64,000 nt of DNA, taken from assembly GCA_039619475.1 (NCBI GenBank), contig CM077116.1, positions 280,937,258 through 281,001,257 of the forward strand, written 5' to 3'. The notes under the pieces were generated by a model. It was not told where the DNA came from. It was given only the letters and a program-made list of their open reading frames with translations, and did no database searches. The translations under genes and the position numbers were made by a program. Positions 54,940 through 64,000 of this stretch are shown piece by piece (positions within the stretch are counted from its first letter, which is position 1; the number at the start of each line of letters is the position of its first letter). The DNA is from Icerya purchasi (lineage: Eukaryota; Arthropoda; Insecta; Hemiptera; Monophlebidae).

Positions 54940-56330
54940 TGACTGAATCGGTTGTCGGTTAGGGGTGAATGGCCCATCCTCAATCAACGCAAAGCGAGAT
55001 GCGCGTCAGGAGAGATCATCTACCACCACCGCGGAGGTGAGAAGAGAAGGATCGCGAAAAAAGGCAAAAATACCGAAAGGACGAAAAGAGCCAGTTTTTT
55101 AGTTTCAGAAGAGGTGGGTAATAGACCAGTTTCAGGCTTGGTCATCGGACCGGTCGGTAAAAGTAAGCCAAATTGGCCATCAGTTTATGCCTTTGCCGCT
55201 CGACATAGTGCAAGATCTTAATTTCGATCAACTACAGTCGCAATTGTTTTTTATTCGATAAATGTATCGATAGTAAAATTTAAATTATCTTAAACATATC
55301 GCAAACCGAGTTTCCCACCGCAGATCTACCGATTCAAAGGACCAACGGACCACCGCCATTGCAGATACCGCACCACCCGGCCCACAACAGAGTTACGTAT
55401 CAAATTTATTTATATTCAGTAATTGTCGCCGTGTTGTATTTGCATTATTTTGATTAAGTCGTGTTTTCAACGGTCGACCGTCCAAGTAAAATCGTTGTAC
55501 GTAATTTTACAATAAAGACTTTAAATCCCTGTTGAGCGTCCCTACGCTCAGGTTATTCGAGACTCAATCTGGAGTTGACGAATTGCTGCTAGAGCAATTC
55601 GGTCCAGATGACCAAACTAACGTCCGGAGGACCACGTCAAATAAATGACGAATTAAAAGGAAAAGAATTATATTTCGTAAATATATACAATGCGGATACC
55701 GAAAGAATCAATGTGATGATGGCTGGAACCGAACACGAATCTGCAGCGATGATGCTGCCCAACAGGAACCGGAAACAGGCGACTGAGTGAAAAATCAGCT
55801 CGTAAAATAGCGGCAATGATCAGGTTGTGGTGGCGCGTAGCTCTGAGAAGAGCTGTTGACCTGCAGCACTGGTGTGCTGCCCAAACTGGAACTGGAGCGC
55901 TGAATGACCGCCGACCGGTGTCGCTCTGGAAACGCGACTGAAGCGTGCAAAATTAAAATCGCCAATAATCGAGGGATGAAAATGCGGGTGTATATATATC
56001 AGCCGCTAGGGCGCCCTGCCGCGTGATTGGTTATTGGCTGCGACCGAAGCAGTCAATAGGAAACCGGTTTCGTTTTGGTCATTTCGCGTCTCGTTTCGGA
56101 ATGAAAATAAATTAGCACTAAAATAAAAATATTTATACTGGATATCGATATTGTCGACCGGCGCGTTAATCGATACCAGATAGCGTTCAAGTCGCGGGTA
56201 AAAAACTCTCCGCTGAGATGTTTTTTAAATAGTAAAATGTGGCCATGCGCGCGTATCGATATTGCATACGAGTACGATAGTTTCTTGTATAATAAAATTA
56301 TACAATCCCCATACATTTCTTAGGGCTTGT
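54940..56330. other. GC-richer block with repeats, hairpins and promoter-like motifs
   Basis: The block is CpG-richer than its flanks. It holds two short unassigned ORFs (54952-55221 and 55608-55790, both plus), an AATAAA near 55510, hairpins TGAGCG/CGCTCA (about 55533-55550) and CGAATTGCT/AGCAATTCG (55579-55601), and two diverged tandem units starting CTGCAGC at about 55741 and 55860 that share GTGCTGCCCAA and GGAAC.GGA. It could be an LTR with leader, or a 5' exon and promoter region. No known protein is recognised. Confidence 0.4.
55985..56045 (-). promoter_or_regulatory. Minus-strand CCAAT-CCAAT-TATA promoter-like site
   Basis: On the minus strand CAGCCAATAACCAATCACG (complement of about 56023-56041) holds two CCAAT boxes, and TATATATA follows about 25-30 bp downstream (complement of about 55991-55998). 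The order and direction fit a core promoter firing leftward. No reading frame follows directly, and the start site is not defined. Confidence 0.35.
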
Positions 56331-56539
56331 CTAATCACAACAAACATAATAAAATAAATAATAATAACAATAATAATAATAAATTAAATACAATATTTTA
56401 ATAAAGCGGAACTAAATCCGCGGTGGCATCCCTGGACACGAAGTAAAACGTGTTAAATTTGGCGTATCACACTTCAATATTTATTAAGTATACCACGTGT
56501 CGTATTTACTTTAAAATATACCTTAACAGGAATTACTGT
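56331..56539. other. AT-rich spacer with (AAT)n
   Basis: An imperfect (AAT)n tract lies at about 56348-56385. Nothing else is seen. Confidence 0.5.
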
Positions 56540-57690
56540 CAAATCAGAGCGTGATCATGAAAGCATTAAAAATAAAAAAAACTATTAATACTACACATAT
56601 TCATTAAATGAGGATAAACTCTGTTAAGAGTGGTTTTAAGAAATCTACACTGATCGATTGACTTAACAGAAATTAAAAATGCTATAGAAGAAAGTGGTTT
56701 CCAAGCTATATGTATTATAAATATTTTACAAAATAAAACTAAACAACCGCTTCCACTTTTTCATGTAGATATTAAATCGTCAGACAATAGCTATAAAATC
56801 GTTGAACTAAATAGACCTCTAAATACCATAGTAACATTTGAAGAACCAAGAAAGGATCGTGGATTAATTCAATGCAAGCGTTATCGATTGTTGGTCATTC
56901 TGTTGACTACTGCAATCTTCCCTCACGTTGTGTTAAATGCGCCGGTAGACATGATGCCAGCCTCTGCGAGAAGACAGTGGAAGAACCAGCAAAATGCACA
57001 TTCTGTAAAGGCAACCATCCAGCTAGCTCTACAGACGATGTCCTTTCTACCAACAACAGCTGAAGTTTTACAGCAGATCTTATAATACTTATCCCATTCA
57101 AAATACTACTAATGCTAAATCATCAATCCGAATTACGCACAGTCGAAAAATAACAAACATATACTAACGTAGTACAAACGCATGCTACGAAAAATTACTA
57201 CTAATACTACATTTGTAAATCAAGAAACAGAAATCGCGAATAATCACTGAGATATTAAATTCATTTTTAATTGAATTTAAATCTCTAATAAATCTGTTAA
57301 TTGCGATACTAACAATTTTACAGTAAATACGATACCAAAAAGTAATATAGTTACTCAAAACATCTTAGTCATAATGTTATGGAATGCTAACGGAATCGTT
57401 CAAAAAAAGAATGAACTTGAAGTATTTCTAAATCAAAATGTAGTTTATGTTGCGATAATAACTGAAATGCGTTTAACCTATGGTAAAAGTTATAGAATAC
57501 CCGGTTATAAAATATATTCTACTCTACATCCAGATGGAGCTGCTCATGGAGGCACAATGATTATGATAAAAAAAACACCCTACTGGCAACTTGAACATCT
57601 ATCTCATACGGTACAGTCTTGTATTGTTCTCAAGGAATTCTTGTCAGGAAAACATCCGAAAAATGGCCAAGTATCTAAAGAATAACTAGT
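56540..57690 (+). mobile_element. Jockey-like LINE K, ORF1 to endonuclease start
   Basis: ORF1 phrases NPLPLF-like KQPLPLFHVDIKSS and VTFEEPRKDRGLIQCKR are followed by zinc knuckles in another frame (CVKCAGRHDASLC and CTFCKGNHPASS). An endonuclease start follows (57374-57685) with IMLWNANGIVQKKNELEVFL, IITEMRLTYGKSYRIPGYKI and AAHGGTMIMIKK. The order matches jockey elements. The copy stops before the rest of the endonuclease and has several stops. The usual catalytic SE(T/H) reads TEM. Confidence 0.75.
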
Positions 57691-58616
57691 TTTAAAACCA
57701 ATATCCGCTGAAAGAATATACGAAAAAAGACATGTAACAGTGTCCTAGTAACCAGATCGTTTAAAATTCCAAGTTGGCAATTAAGGTATATTAATGCGAT
57801 TATCGTCTTCGTCGGGAATCACCAACGTGCCAGTATAGCCGAGCTAAAGTGGTACTTAAATTTTATAAAATTTAATTTTGTTTTGTATTACATATATGTC
57901 CAGGAATTGATTTTTTGTATAGGTCGAAGAAAAATAAATAAAATTAACAAAAAACTCAAATATTCAAATAAATTAATTTAATTAATAATAATAATAATAA
58001 TAATCGCAATAATAAAAGAAGAAGTAAATACCAAAATTTCAAATAAAAATTTTAATATGTCCTCGATGTATACAAGACTATGGCGGCATGCCTGAGGGCA
58101 TAAAAAAACAAGTTCAGTCAAGCATGAGGTTTCATGCGTTGAGGATTCCGTATGTTAAGTTAAAGATAACCATAATTTTCATTTGCATAATACTAAATTC
58201 AAAACAACAATAATTCCAAAACAGATATTTTTAGTCCAGTTCTTTTTCACACATCACGCAGAGTCATCATATTGTACTGCAAAAAAAAAAAAAAAAATCT
58301 AATAAATAAACGCTATTTAGTCCTAGATTTTTGGAAGGATTAATTATCAATAAATATTTAAAAATTTGTAATTGTACTTGTTTGTTTTCCGAACTTCTAT
58401 ATAGAGTTATATTTGAATACTATTACTTAAACCACCTTCCTCGTTTGTCACTATTTAGTAGATTACTATACTGAGAAGTTAATTTCTCAACTGTTTATCA
58501 AATAAAATCAATAATTTTCTTGACGCAATTTCACTTCAGTTACGATTTTTAAATAAAATTTATTTAGATATATACACAAAATTTTAAATAAACTACAGCA
58601 AACATGCCAGAATGAG
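57691..58616. other. AT-rich spacer with (TAA)n
   Basis: A (TAA)8 tract lies at about 57979-58003 and a poly(A) run at about 58281-58296. No gene is seen. Confidence 0.5.
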
Positions 58617-59622
58617 CATATTTTCAACCCCATTCGAAATTTATAGCTATAATATTCGCGATGCAAACAGAGGACCACATATTAGTTCTCGCGCTTTTTG
58701 AACTTTTCGGCAAATTCGAAAGTTTGGTTAAGAAAATAGCGATCTTTCCAACGATATATCACATGCCCGGGAAAAAAAATTATTTTTCAAAATTTTGACC
58801 TTTCGGTACCCCGAAGGTCCAGTTTTAAAGTTGGAAGGCCGAATGTTCCAAACTAGAGAAATACACGGGGATGCGCATATTTTTAATTGTGTTCGAAATT
58901 TTCAGCTTTAATATTCACATCGTTAAGCGGGGGGACATGTCATTTTTCGCGCTTTTTTGAACTTGACGGCAACTTTGAAAGTTTTGTTAAGAATATGAAA
59001 TACGGTTTTATTCCCGACAAATAGAAATCTTTCCAACGATATATCACATGCCCGGGAAAAAAAATATTTTTTTCCAAAATTTCGAGCTTTCGGCGCCCCG
59101 AAGGTCCAGTTTTAAAGTTGGAAGGCCGGATGTTCCAAACTAGAGAAATATACGGGGATGCGCGTATTTTAAACCGCGTTTAAAATTTTAAGCTGTAATA
59201 CTCGCGGTGCTAGGGGGGCACGTCACTTTTTGCACTTTTTTGAACTTTTCGGAAACTTAACATAACTTTTGTAGCATAATTTTTTGATTTTATGAAAGGA
59301 CGCCTGCATTTTAGTTTATATTTTGAATCTCAGCTTTATAAATTTATCGGGTGATGAGTTATGATTTTTTAAGCGATTTTCGAGGTCGTTTTATATTACC
59401 ATGTTATATATTCTTGACGGTTTTTGGAGTTTTTTTGCCGCCCAGGGTAATTGGTAATCTTTAAGTTATAGATCGGTTTAAAGAGAATTTTAATTGTGAT
59501 TTATGTTCCAAATTTGAACTTTATAGGTCAAGCTGTTCGTGAATTATTGATTTTTTTTGATATTTTTGTCATTTGTGTGCCATCTTATTAGGATTCCGTA
59601 ATAACTTACGGAATCCTAATAA
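58617..59622 (-). repeat. Repeat X, copy 2, with internal 300-bp duplication
   Basis: This is the better-kept copy of the repeat at 20362-21030, in the opposite orientation. Two units of about 300 bp (about 58617-58925 and 58926-59215), with the start of a third, share CTTTCCAACGATATATCACA, TGCCCGGGAAAAAAAAT, CCCCGAAGGTCCAGTTTTAA and AGTTGGAAGGCCG. The end at 59585-59622 is a perfect 17-bp-arm palindrome. No ORF. The class is unknown; the terminal hairpin and internal tandem units are the main structural clues. Confidence 0.75.
59585..59622. repeat. Perfect hairpin, 17-bp arms, 4-nt loop
   Basis: TTATTAGGATTCCGTAA (59585-59601) and TTACGGAATCCTAATAA (59606-59622) are exact reverse complements around TAAC. 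It sits at the border of repeat X. Copy 1 has only the inner half motif (CCTAATAAGATG) at the matching border. Confidence 0.9.
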
Positions 59623-59960
59623 ACACATAAAACTGTTACAATATCCATCGTTGTAAAATTGTATACCGTAAAAATTTAGCATCCTTAGAAAATAAATGTT
59701 ATTTAATTGTTTTTTTTCAACTTCCCAACAAAGGAGATTATATGTTCGTTGCGTGTTCTTTGTTTGTTTTTTTTTTTTTATTTTTTTGCTCATATAGACC
59801 GATTTTGAAGATTTCCTTGTTTATTAAAAAGTGTACCAGTCAGCGCTAATAACATACGAGTACTGATAAATATCGATAAGCCTAAATCCAATGGTCATCA
59901 ACAAACTTGAAAAAATATGGTCTCATTAAAGAAGTTTTTAGTATTAAAATTACAATTTTT
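59623..59960. other. AT-rich spacer
   Basis: A 74-codon minus ORF overlapping repeat X is low complexity and not supported as a gene. Nothing else is seen. Confidence 0.5.
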
Positions 59961-59974
59961 AGTAAACACCGCGT

Positions 59975-60040
59975 CAACATTAACACAACTATTTAACGTT
60001 TCGAACACATTTACACGGTCCATTATCAGAAACTAAAGCC
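59975..60040 (-). ncRNA. Hammerhead-ribozyme-like motif of the Penelope element
   Basis: Minus strand: CTGATAA (complement of 60023-60029) in place of the CTGATGA core, a stem II candidate GGAC/GTTC, the conserved GAAAC (complement of 59998-60002), a 7-bp stem III formed by ACGTTAA and TTAATGT (complements of 59993-59999 and 59977-59983, one G-U pair), then U as the cleavage-site base. Stem I is poor. Penelope-like elements are known to carry such ribozymes in their pseudo-LTRs. The core G-to-A change would be expected to abolish cleavage. Confidence 0.45.
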
Positions 60041-60846
60041 GACTACAACTTCGTAAATAACACCATTATTTTTTTTCAAAGGGGCCGCTATCACTATTTC
60101 CACCGTCAGCCATGCTTTTTTGTGCGTCATTCCCAACCCCAATCACGTCTGGGTTTTCCATAATCGGCGTGTCATTAACAATCGTTGAATTGGGACAATC
60201 CTCAGTAGTTTCCGACGTAACATTATTTTCTTTTTGCAGAATTTTTCTTATCTTTATCAATTATGATTTTTTTCAATACACTCATAAGTGGTCTCTACGC
60301 AGAACTAAGCTGCACGCCCTCCTCTCTGTTAAAAGTTTCATTGATTTCGATCTCGATGGCTTCTCTAATCACTCTATTTTTGAATTTGTCCACCTTTGCC
60401 AAAATTTCCATTTTTTGTCAAACTTTAATATGTGTTAGGCACTCCCCCACTAAAGTATTTCCGAACCTATTATTACCACCGTGAGACCCTCGCTCTTTTC
60501 TCTAGTAAACGCGCCTGTCCTATTGACACAAATGACCTCCCCAACACCCCAGAGTTCCCTAATGACCCTCTCCCGGAAATCCTGGCTCTCCTATCGCAGC
60601 ACAACGTGAGCGTAATCCCTTTCCCTAGCCTAGCTCCTAACATCATGATTCCGCCGTGGGCCCCTTTAAACATTGATGTTAACTTTTCCCTGACGAAGTA
60701 TAATAAACCCCTGCACCCGAATATCGTTCAGTTGACAACAGCAACAATGCAAAAATACCCCGACCACCTCTTTTTCTACACGGATCTGCCAAGCTACCCC
60801 GGAGGCTACTTCTTCCCCAACCGCCTGTTCCTTTGAAGTCTGCGAC

Positions 60847-61284
60847 GTGATTCGAAGCATTCGACTGAATGACAATTGCTCGGTACTGGATGCTGAAATA
60901 TACGCAGTATTTTTCTGTTTGGAATATTTTCTTTCTACAGAGCCTACATCACAGAAAGTCCTGCTGATATCTGATTCATCCACGGCCTTATTGACAATTT
61001 CTAATCCCCTCACCAAACATCCTGTAGCAATTCGAACCCAGCAGGTATTATACGAACTTATTAAGAGACAGTGCTCCGTATCCTTTCTGTGGGCGCCCAG
61101 CCATGCAGGGATCCCTGGAAATGAACGCGTCGATACATCCGCCCGAGCAGAAATATATTGCCCCTCGCCTAGTAACAGCCCACCTCCACCTTATCTCTCG
61201 AACATAATCTTGAATAATCTCACGTCCTTATGGAAAACCCATTGGTCCTCGTGTCAGACTTTCTCGAGGTTAATTAAACCCTAA
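60847..61284 (+). pseudogene. LINE F RNase H core
   Basis: SVLDAEIYAVFFCLEYFL (Glu), VLLISDSSTALLTI (Asp) and SFLWAPSHAGIPGNERVDTS (His and Asp) are all present. The first Asp block (FFYTD) lies in an adjoining frame just upstream, so one frameshift near 60800 separates them. The glycine-serine of TDGS is lost there. Confidence 0.75.
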
Positions 61285-61292
61285 ACGGAACC

Positions 61293-61583
61293 ATGGTGGC
61301 CAGAAAAAAGCATTTCCCGCAGAGCCGCTTGCGCACAGGCCATACGGCCATGTCGCATAATTTTATTTTGCAAAGAACCCCCTCTCCTATGAATTGTCCT
61401 TTCTGTGGCCAAGATGTTGCTCCCTCAACTCCTCACATACTATGCGACTGTCCAGCATTATCATCTCACCGGCCCCCTTCAATTAATAACAAAACAGTCA
61501 CCAACATTCTTGAGAATTCCCCCGATGCAATTTTATCTGTAACACAATTTATCAGAACTAGCGGAATAAACAGATATCTATAA
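61293..61583 (+). pseudogene. LINE F C-terminal zinc domain
   Basis: RLRTGHTAMSHNFIL is followed by CPFCGQDVAPSTPHILCDC, a CX2CX9HX4C motif, and a short tail to the stop. It is separated from the RNase H frame by one short gap. Confidence 0.7.
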
Positions 61584-62183
61584 AAACAAACTGCGCATCT
61601 TCGTACTGTAATAGCCACAGCAGTTAAACACGGTACAGGATGTTGCTTTCATAAAAAAAAAAAAAAAAAAAAAAAATATGTGTCCATTAACTATTTCATG
61701 TTCAACCAACGCCCATGTCTTGAACACTGGTCTGATATTATTTTTCCTGAGCACCCTTCCAATCCCTATCTGTCATTCCTTTAATGTAGGGTAAGAAAAT
61801 TGACTCATCAATTCTTTGTTCCTTCTTACTTTTTCCTTCCTCAATGCCATAATTTTTGCTGAACTTCTTTATATAATACTTCGCCTCTTTTTTACTTTAG
61901 CCATTAACCGTCATCTCTTCCATTAATTTTTCCAGTTCCTTAGGTAAGTTCTGTTTTGAAGACACACGTTTAGCTCTAGTCAACAATGTTTTGAAAACTC
62001 ATAATTTTTGGCTTGGACAGTGATGAGAGCTTTTATGTAGATATTTACTTGAATGCGATGGCTTACGAAACATTGCAGTGGTCGATCATTCTCCATTAAC
62101 CCTTTTAACTAAAATGTCAAGAAATGCCAATTTTCCATCTTTTTCCCTTTCCACGATGAACGTAATATTCCTGTGAAAATTAT

Positions 62184-63574
62184 TTAAGTCGTTCCAAAAT
62201 TCTTATAGCCGAACCTTCCCAGCTGCCACACAACAAAAAACGTGTCGTCCACGTACCGAAACCAACATTTCGGTTTCCACCTGTTTAACACATACTTGTC
62301 AATCTCTTCCATAAAAATGTTCGCAAACACCGGAGCCAGCCTAGACCCCATAACCATGCCATCCTCTTGCTTATACAATTTACCATCAAATGAAAATATA
62401 TTCGCTTTCGTAACTACGTCAATGAAACTGGCTAATTATTTTGTAATACCATATTTTTTGATAATTTTTATCGTATTTTTAATCGGAACATTCGTAAACA
62501 ATGACACAACGTCAAAACTGACCATTAGATCGTTTTCTGTAACAACCAATTGTTTCACCTTATTGACAAACTCTTCTGAATTTGATATGTGTGAATCAAC
62601 AGCGCCACATAGTCTTAAGCTGTTTGGCAACGTATCCTTCCAAGAAATAGTTCGGACTGTTTATCGAACACACAATAGGACTCATAGGGCACCCCTCCTT
62701 ATGAATTTTCGGAAGACTATATAACCTTGGGATAGCAGGAACATGCGACTCCGAACTCTTTTTTAGGAACCCATCTAAACTTGAACTGTTAACCACTTCT
62801 GCAACATTTAAGCACATCCCTCTTAGGGGTCTTTTCTTATCGCAATGTAGGGTCCCTCATTTAACAACTTCATCATCTTTTCTTTGTACACCTCCGTTTT
62901 CGTAATCACATTTAAATTTCCCTTATCCGCTTTCAGAATGCACACTTCTTTATTATTTTTAATATCTTTTAAAGCCTTCATTTCTTTATATGTCATGTTC
63001 GGACGAGGAGGTCTACACGTTCTAAGAATTGATGAGCAATCTTGCCTGACAACCTCTGTGACTTCTTGTGGCGTATATTTCAAGCCCACTTCAATACTAC
63101 ACAGAATATTCTTAATCGGTACTTACTTTGGGGCGACCGAAAATTCTAACCCTTTATTAACGGCATGGACTAACTCCTCACTTAAACTAATGTCTGTCAA
63201 ATTGACCTTCCGGACCATTCTTATCGCCATTATCATTACAACTTTTCAATAATTTGCCAGGAGACCAAAAATATTTCCCTTGCTTGATTAGCTGTAATTC
63301 TGTCCAATATTTCCCACAATCCATTAGACAAGGTATTCTTCAACAACAATTCCAAACCCAGTCGGGAATTATCTGGTTTGGATATCCTTATTTCCAAAAT
63401 TACCAATTTTCTACTTAAGTCGCGAAACAGTTTTCTATTATTCCCTTTGGACAAACTGTGTTTGATTTTTGCAAATACTGGAGTAACATTCTTGTCGCGG
63501 CAGCGTTCCAAAAAGGCTAAATCATTTAAAAGCCTATAAACTTTGCAACGAAGTCTCCCCAACTGACGAGTCAT
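62184..63574 (-). pseudogene. Penelope-like RT, frameshifted
   Basis: Five frame blocks (63236-63574, 62823-63089, 62596-62817, 62436-62630, 62184-62378) make up the N-terminus and RT. A stop interrupts near 63115. Motifs seen are LPKIHKEG (RT2-like), SFDVVSLFTNV (motif A), GSRLAPVFANIF (motif B) and YVDD (motif C). Penelope RTs are related to telomerase. No domain other than RT is visible in this part. Confidence 0.8.
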
Positions 63575-63620
63575 TTTAAAAATATTCTCCCCATTTTGGT
63601 AAACACCACGTCAACATTAA

Positions 63621-63709
63621 AGTTTTTAGTAATATAACAAAACGCGATTGACAAAATATTAACAGTTTACCATGGAAATGGAAATTGTATAAAACTTATT
63701 TTTAATATA
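63621..63709. other. Short AT-rich spacer
   Basis: Between the Penelope-like element and the last LINE; no features seen. Confidence 0.5.
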
Positions 63710-64000
63710 TGTAGTACAGAATTTATCGCACAGGCCAAATACCAGAAGAATGGTTGAAATCAACGTTTGTAGCAATTCCCAAAAAGGCGAACGCTGCAGG
63801 ATGTGACGACTACCGCACGATTAGCCTTATGTCGCATGCACTAAAGACCTTCCTTAGTATAATACATAACAGAATTTATAAGCGATGTGAAGAGCGCATG
63901 GGAAGAACGCAATTTGGGTTCAGAAATGGCATGGGCACGCGCGAAGCTCTATTTGCAATGAGAATACTGACACAACGTTGCATGGACATGAACGTTGATA
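63710..64000 (+). pseudogene. RTE-like LINE reverse transcriptase, partial at window end
   Basis: An open frame without a start runs to the window end: YRTGQIPEEWLKSTFVAIPK, CDDYRTISLMSHALKTFL, SIIHNRIYKRCEERMGRTQF and GFRNGMGTREALFAMRI. These are the fingers of the insect EN-RT LINE family also seen at 38390 and 50441. An in-frame TAG lies just before the readable part, so the copy may be 5'-truncated. The catalytic boxes are outside the window. Confidence 0.8.

Larger units (their letters stand above)
60436..61674 (+). mobile_element. LINE F (RNase H-bearing) inserted in the Penelope element
   Basis: AATATGTGT at 60427-60435 and 61675-61683 is the target duplication (its first A residues merge with the poly(A)). 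The insert starts in the post-RT region (LALFSSKRACPIDT), shows an RNase H start FFYTDLPSYPGG, further RNase H at 60847-61284, a zinc domain (61293-61583) and a poly(A) tail (about 61652-61676) after a stem-loop of arms GTACTG/CGGTAC. It is 5'-truncated and I-like. Confidence 0.9.
59961..63620 (-). mobile_element. Penelope-like element, split by a LINE
   Basis: Read right to left from the ATG at 63574: an N-terminal region, LSEELVHAVNKGLEF and VCILKADKGNLNVITKTEVY, IPRLYSLPKIHKEGCPMSPI, SFDVVSLFTNVPI, QEDGMVMGSRLAPVFANIFM and the catalytic RYVDDTFFVVW, then KDGKLAFLD and LPYIKG. The C-terminal part VNGHI and VIREAIEIEINETFNREEG resumes left of the inserted LINE. These are core Penelope RT and C-terminal phrases. 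The GIY-YIG endonuclease core is missing between the LPYIKG linker and the EHEIVNGH segment. Frameshifts and stops occur throughout. Short direct repeats lie at both ends (59961-59983 and 63598-63620), like the pseudo-LTRs of this class. Confidence 0.85.

Noticed and set aside
55608..55790. 60-codon ORF as a gag protein start
   Set aside because: No gag-like domain, and the next open frame does not continue; kept only as part of the GC-rich block.
1..64000. CRISPR arrays, operons, prokaryotic defence systems
   Set aside because: No spaced direct repeats of the right form and no bacterial gene organisation; the window is eukaryotic.

Overview
The window is eukaryotic nuclear DNA, AT-rich, with microsatellites, introns with canonical GT/AG borders, and a very heavy load of retroelements. 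One host protein-coding gene can be read with confidence: a four-exon cytochrome P450 of the CYP3 clan (CYP6-like), which is an insect hallmark. The mix of I-like, R1-like, jockey-like and RTE-like LINEs with a Penelope-like element also fits an arthropod, most likely an insect and perhaps hemipteroid. The order is a guess.

Layout. 1-3480: AT-rich DNA with a diverged tandem repeat (361-1000). 3483-13217: a pile of retroposons (tRNA-derived SINE, LINE family A on the minus strand, a LINE ORF1, LINE B, LINE A, LINE C ending in a poly(A) tail). 13218-22560: AT-rich spacer holding an inverted-repeat pair, a non-autonomous hAT-like element with an 8-bp target duplication, a diverged tandem array with a CCAAT-rich block, and copy 1 of a long non-coding repeat called X here. 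22565-27620: an almost full-length I-like LINE (H) on the minus strand. 27621-33525: AT-rich spacer with an unassigned 140-codon ORF, repeated LTR/primer-binding-site-like units, a 33-bp tandem repeat and a perfect 100-bp-arm palindrome. 33526-36571: a jockey-like LINE (minus), then LINE A (plus) ending about 200 bp before the P450 start codon. 36773-52621: the P450 gene, whose 9.6-kb intron 2 is made mostly of nested LINEs and whose 4.5-kb intron 3 holds two short RTE-like LINE tails. 52756-59622: a second SINE, LINE remnants, a GC-rich block with a promoter-like CCAAT/TATA arrangement, the 5' half of a jockey-like LINE, and copy 2 of repeat X. 59961-63620: a Penelope-like element split by a RNase H-bearing LINE with a clear 9-bp target duplication. 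From about 63710 to the window end: the RT of an RTE-like LINE.

How the parts work together. The P450 reading frame is intact through all three splice junctions (all phase 1) and carries a membrane anchor, helix C, I-helix, ExxR and the haem-thiolate motif, so it is probably functional in spite of 14 kb of introns filled by transposons. Nearly all other coding capacity is decayed transposon pol genes. The retroelements show repeated nesting, target-site duplications, and 3'-terminal stem-loops before the poly(A) tails that are shared in form between LINEs and SINEs. The most unusual signals are hammerhead-ribozyme-like folds (one in the Penelope-like element, one inside the perfect palindrome), the terminally palindromic X repeat, and unusual residues at three P450 signature positions. 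No undescribed multi-gene system is visible. All calls were made by eye from sequence and translation, without database searches.
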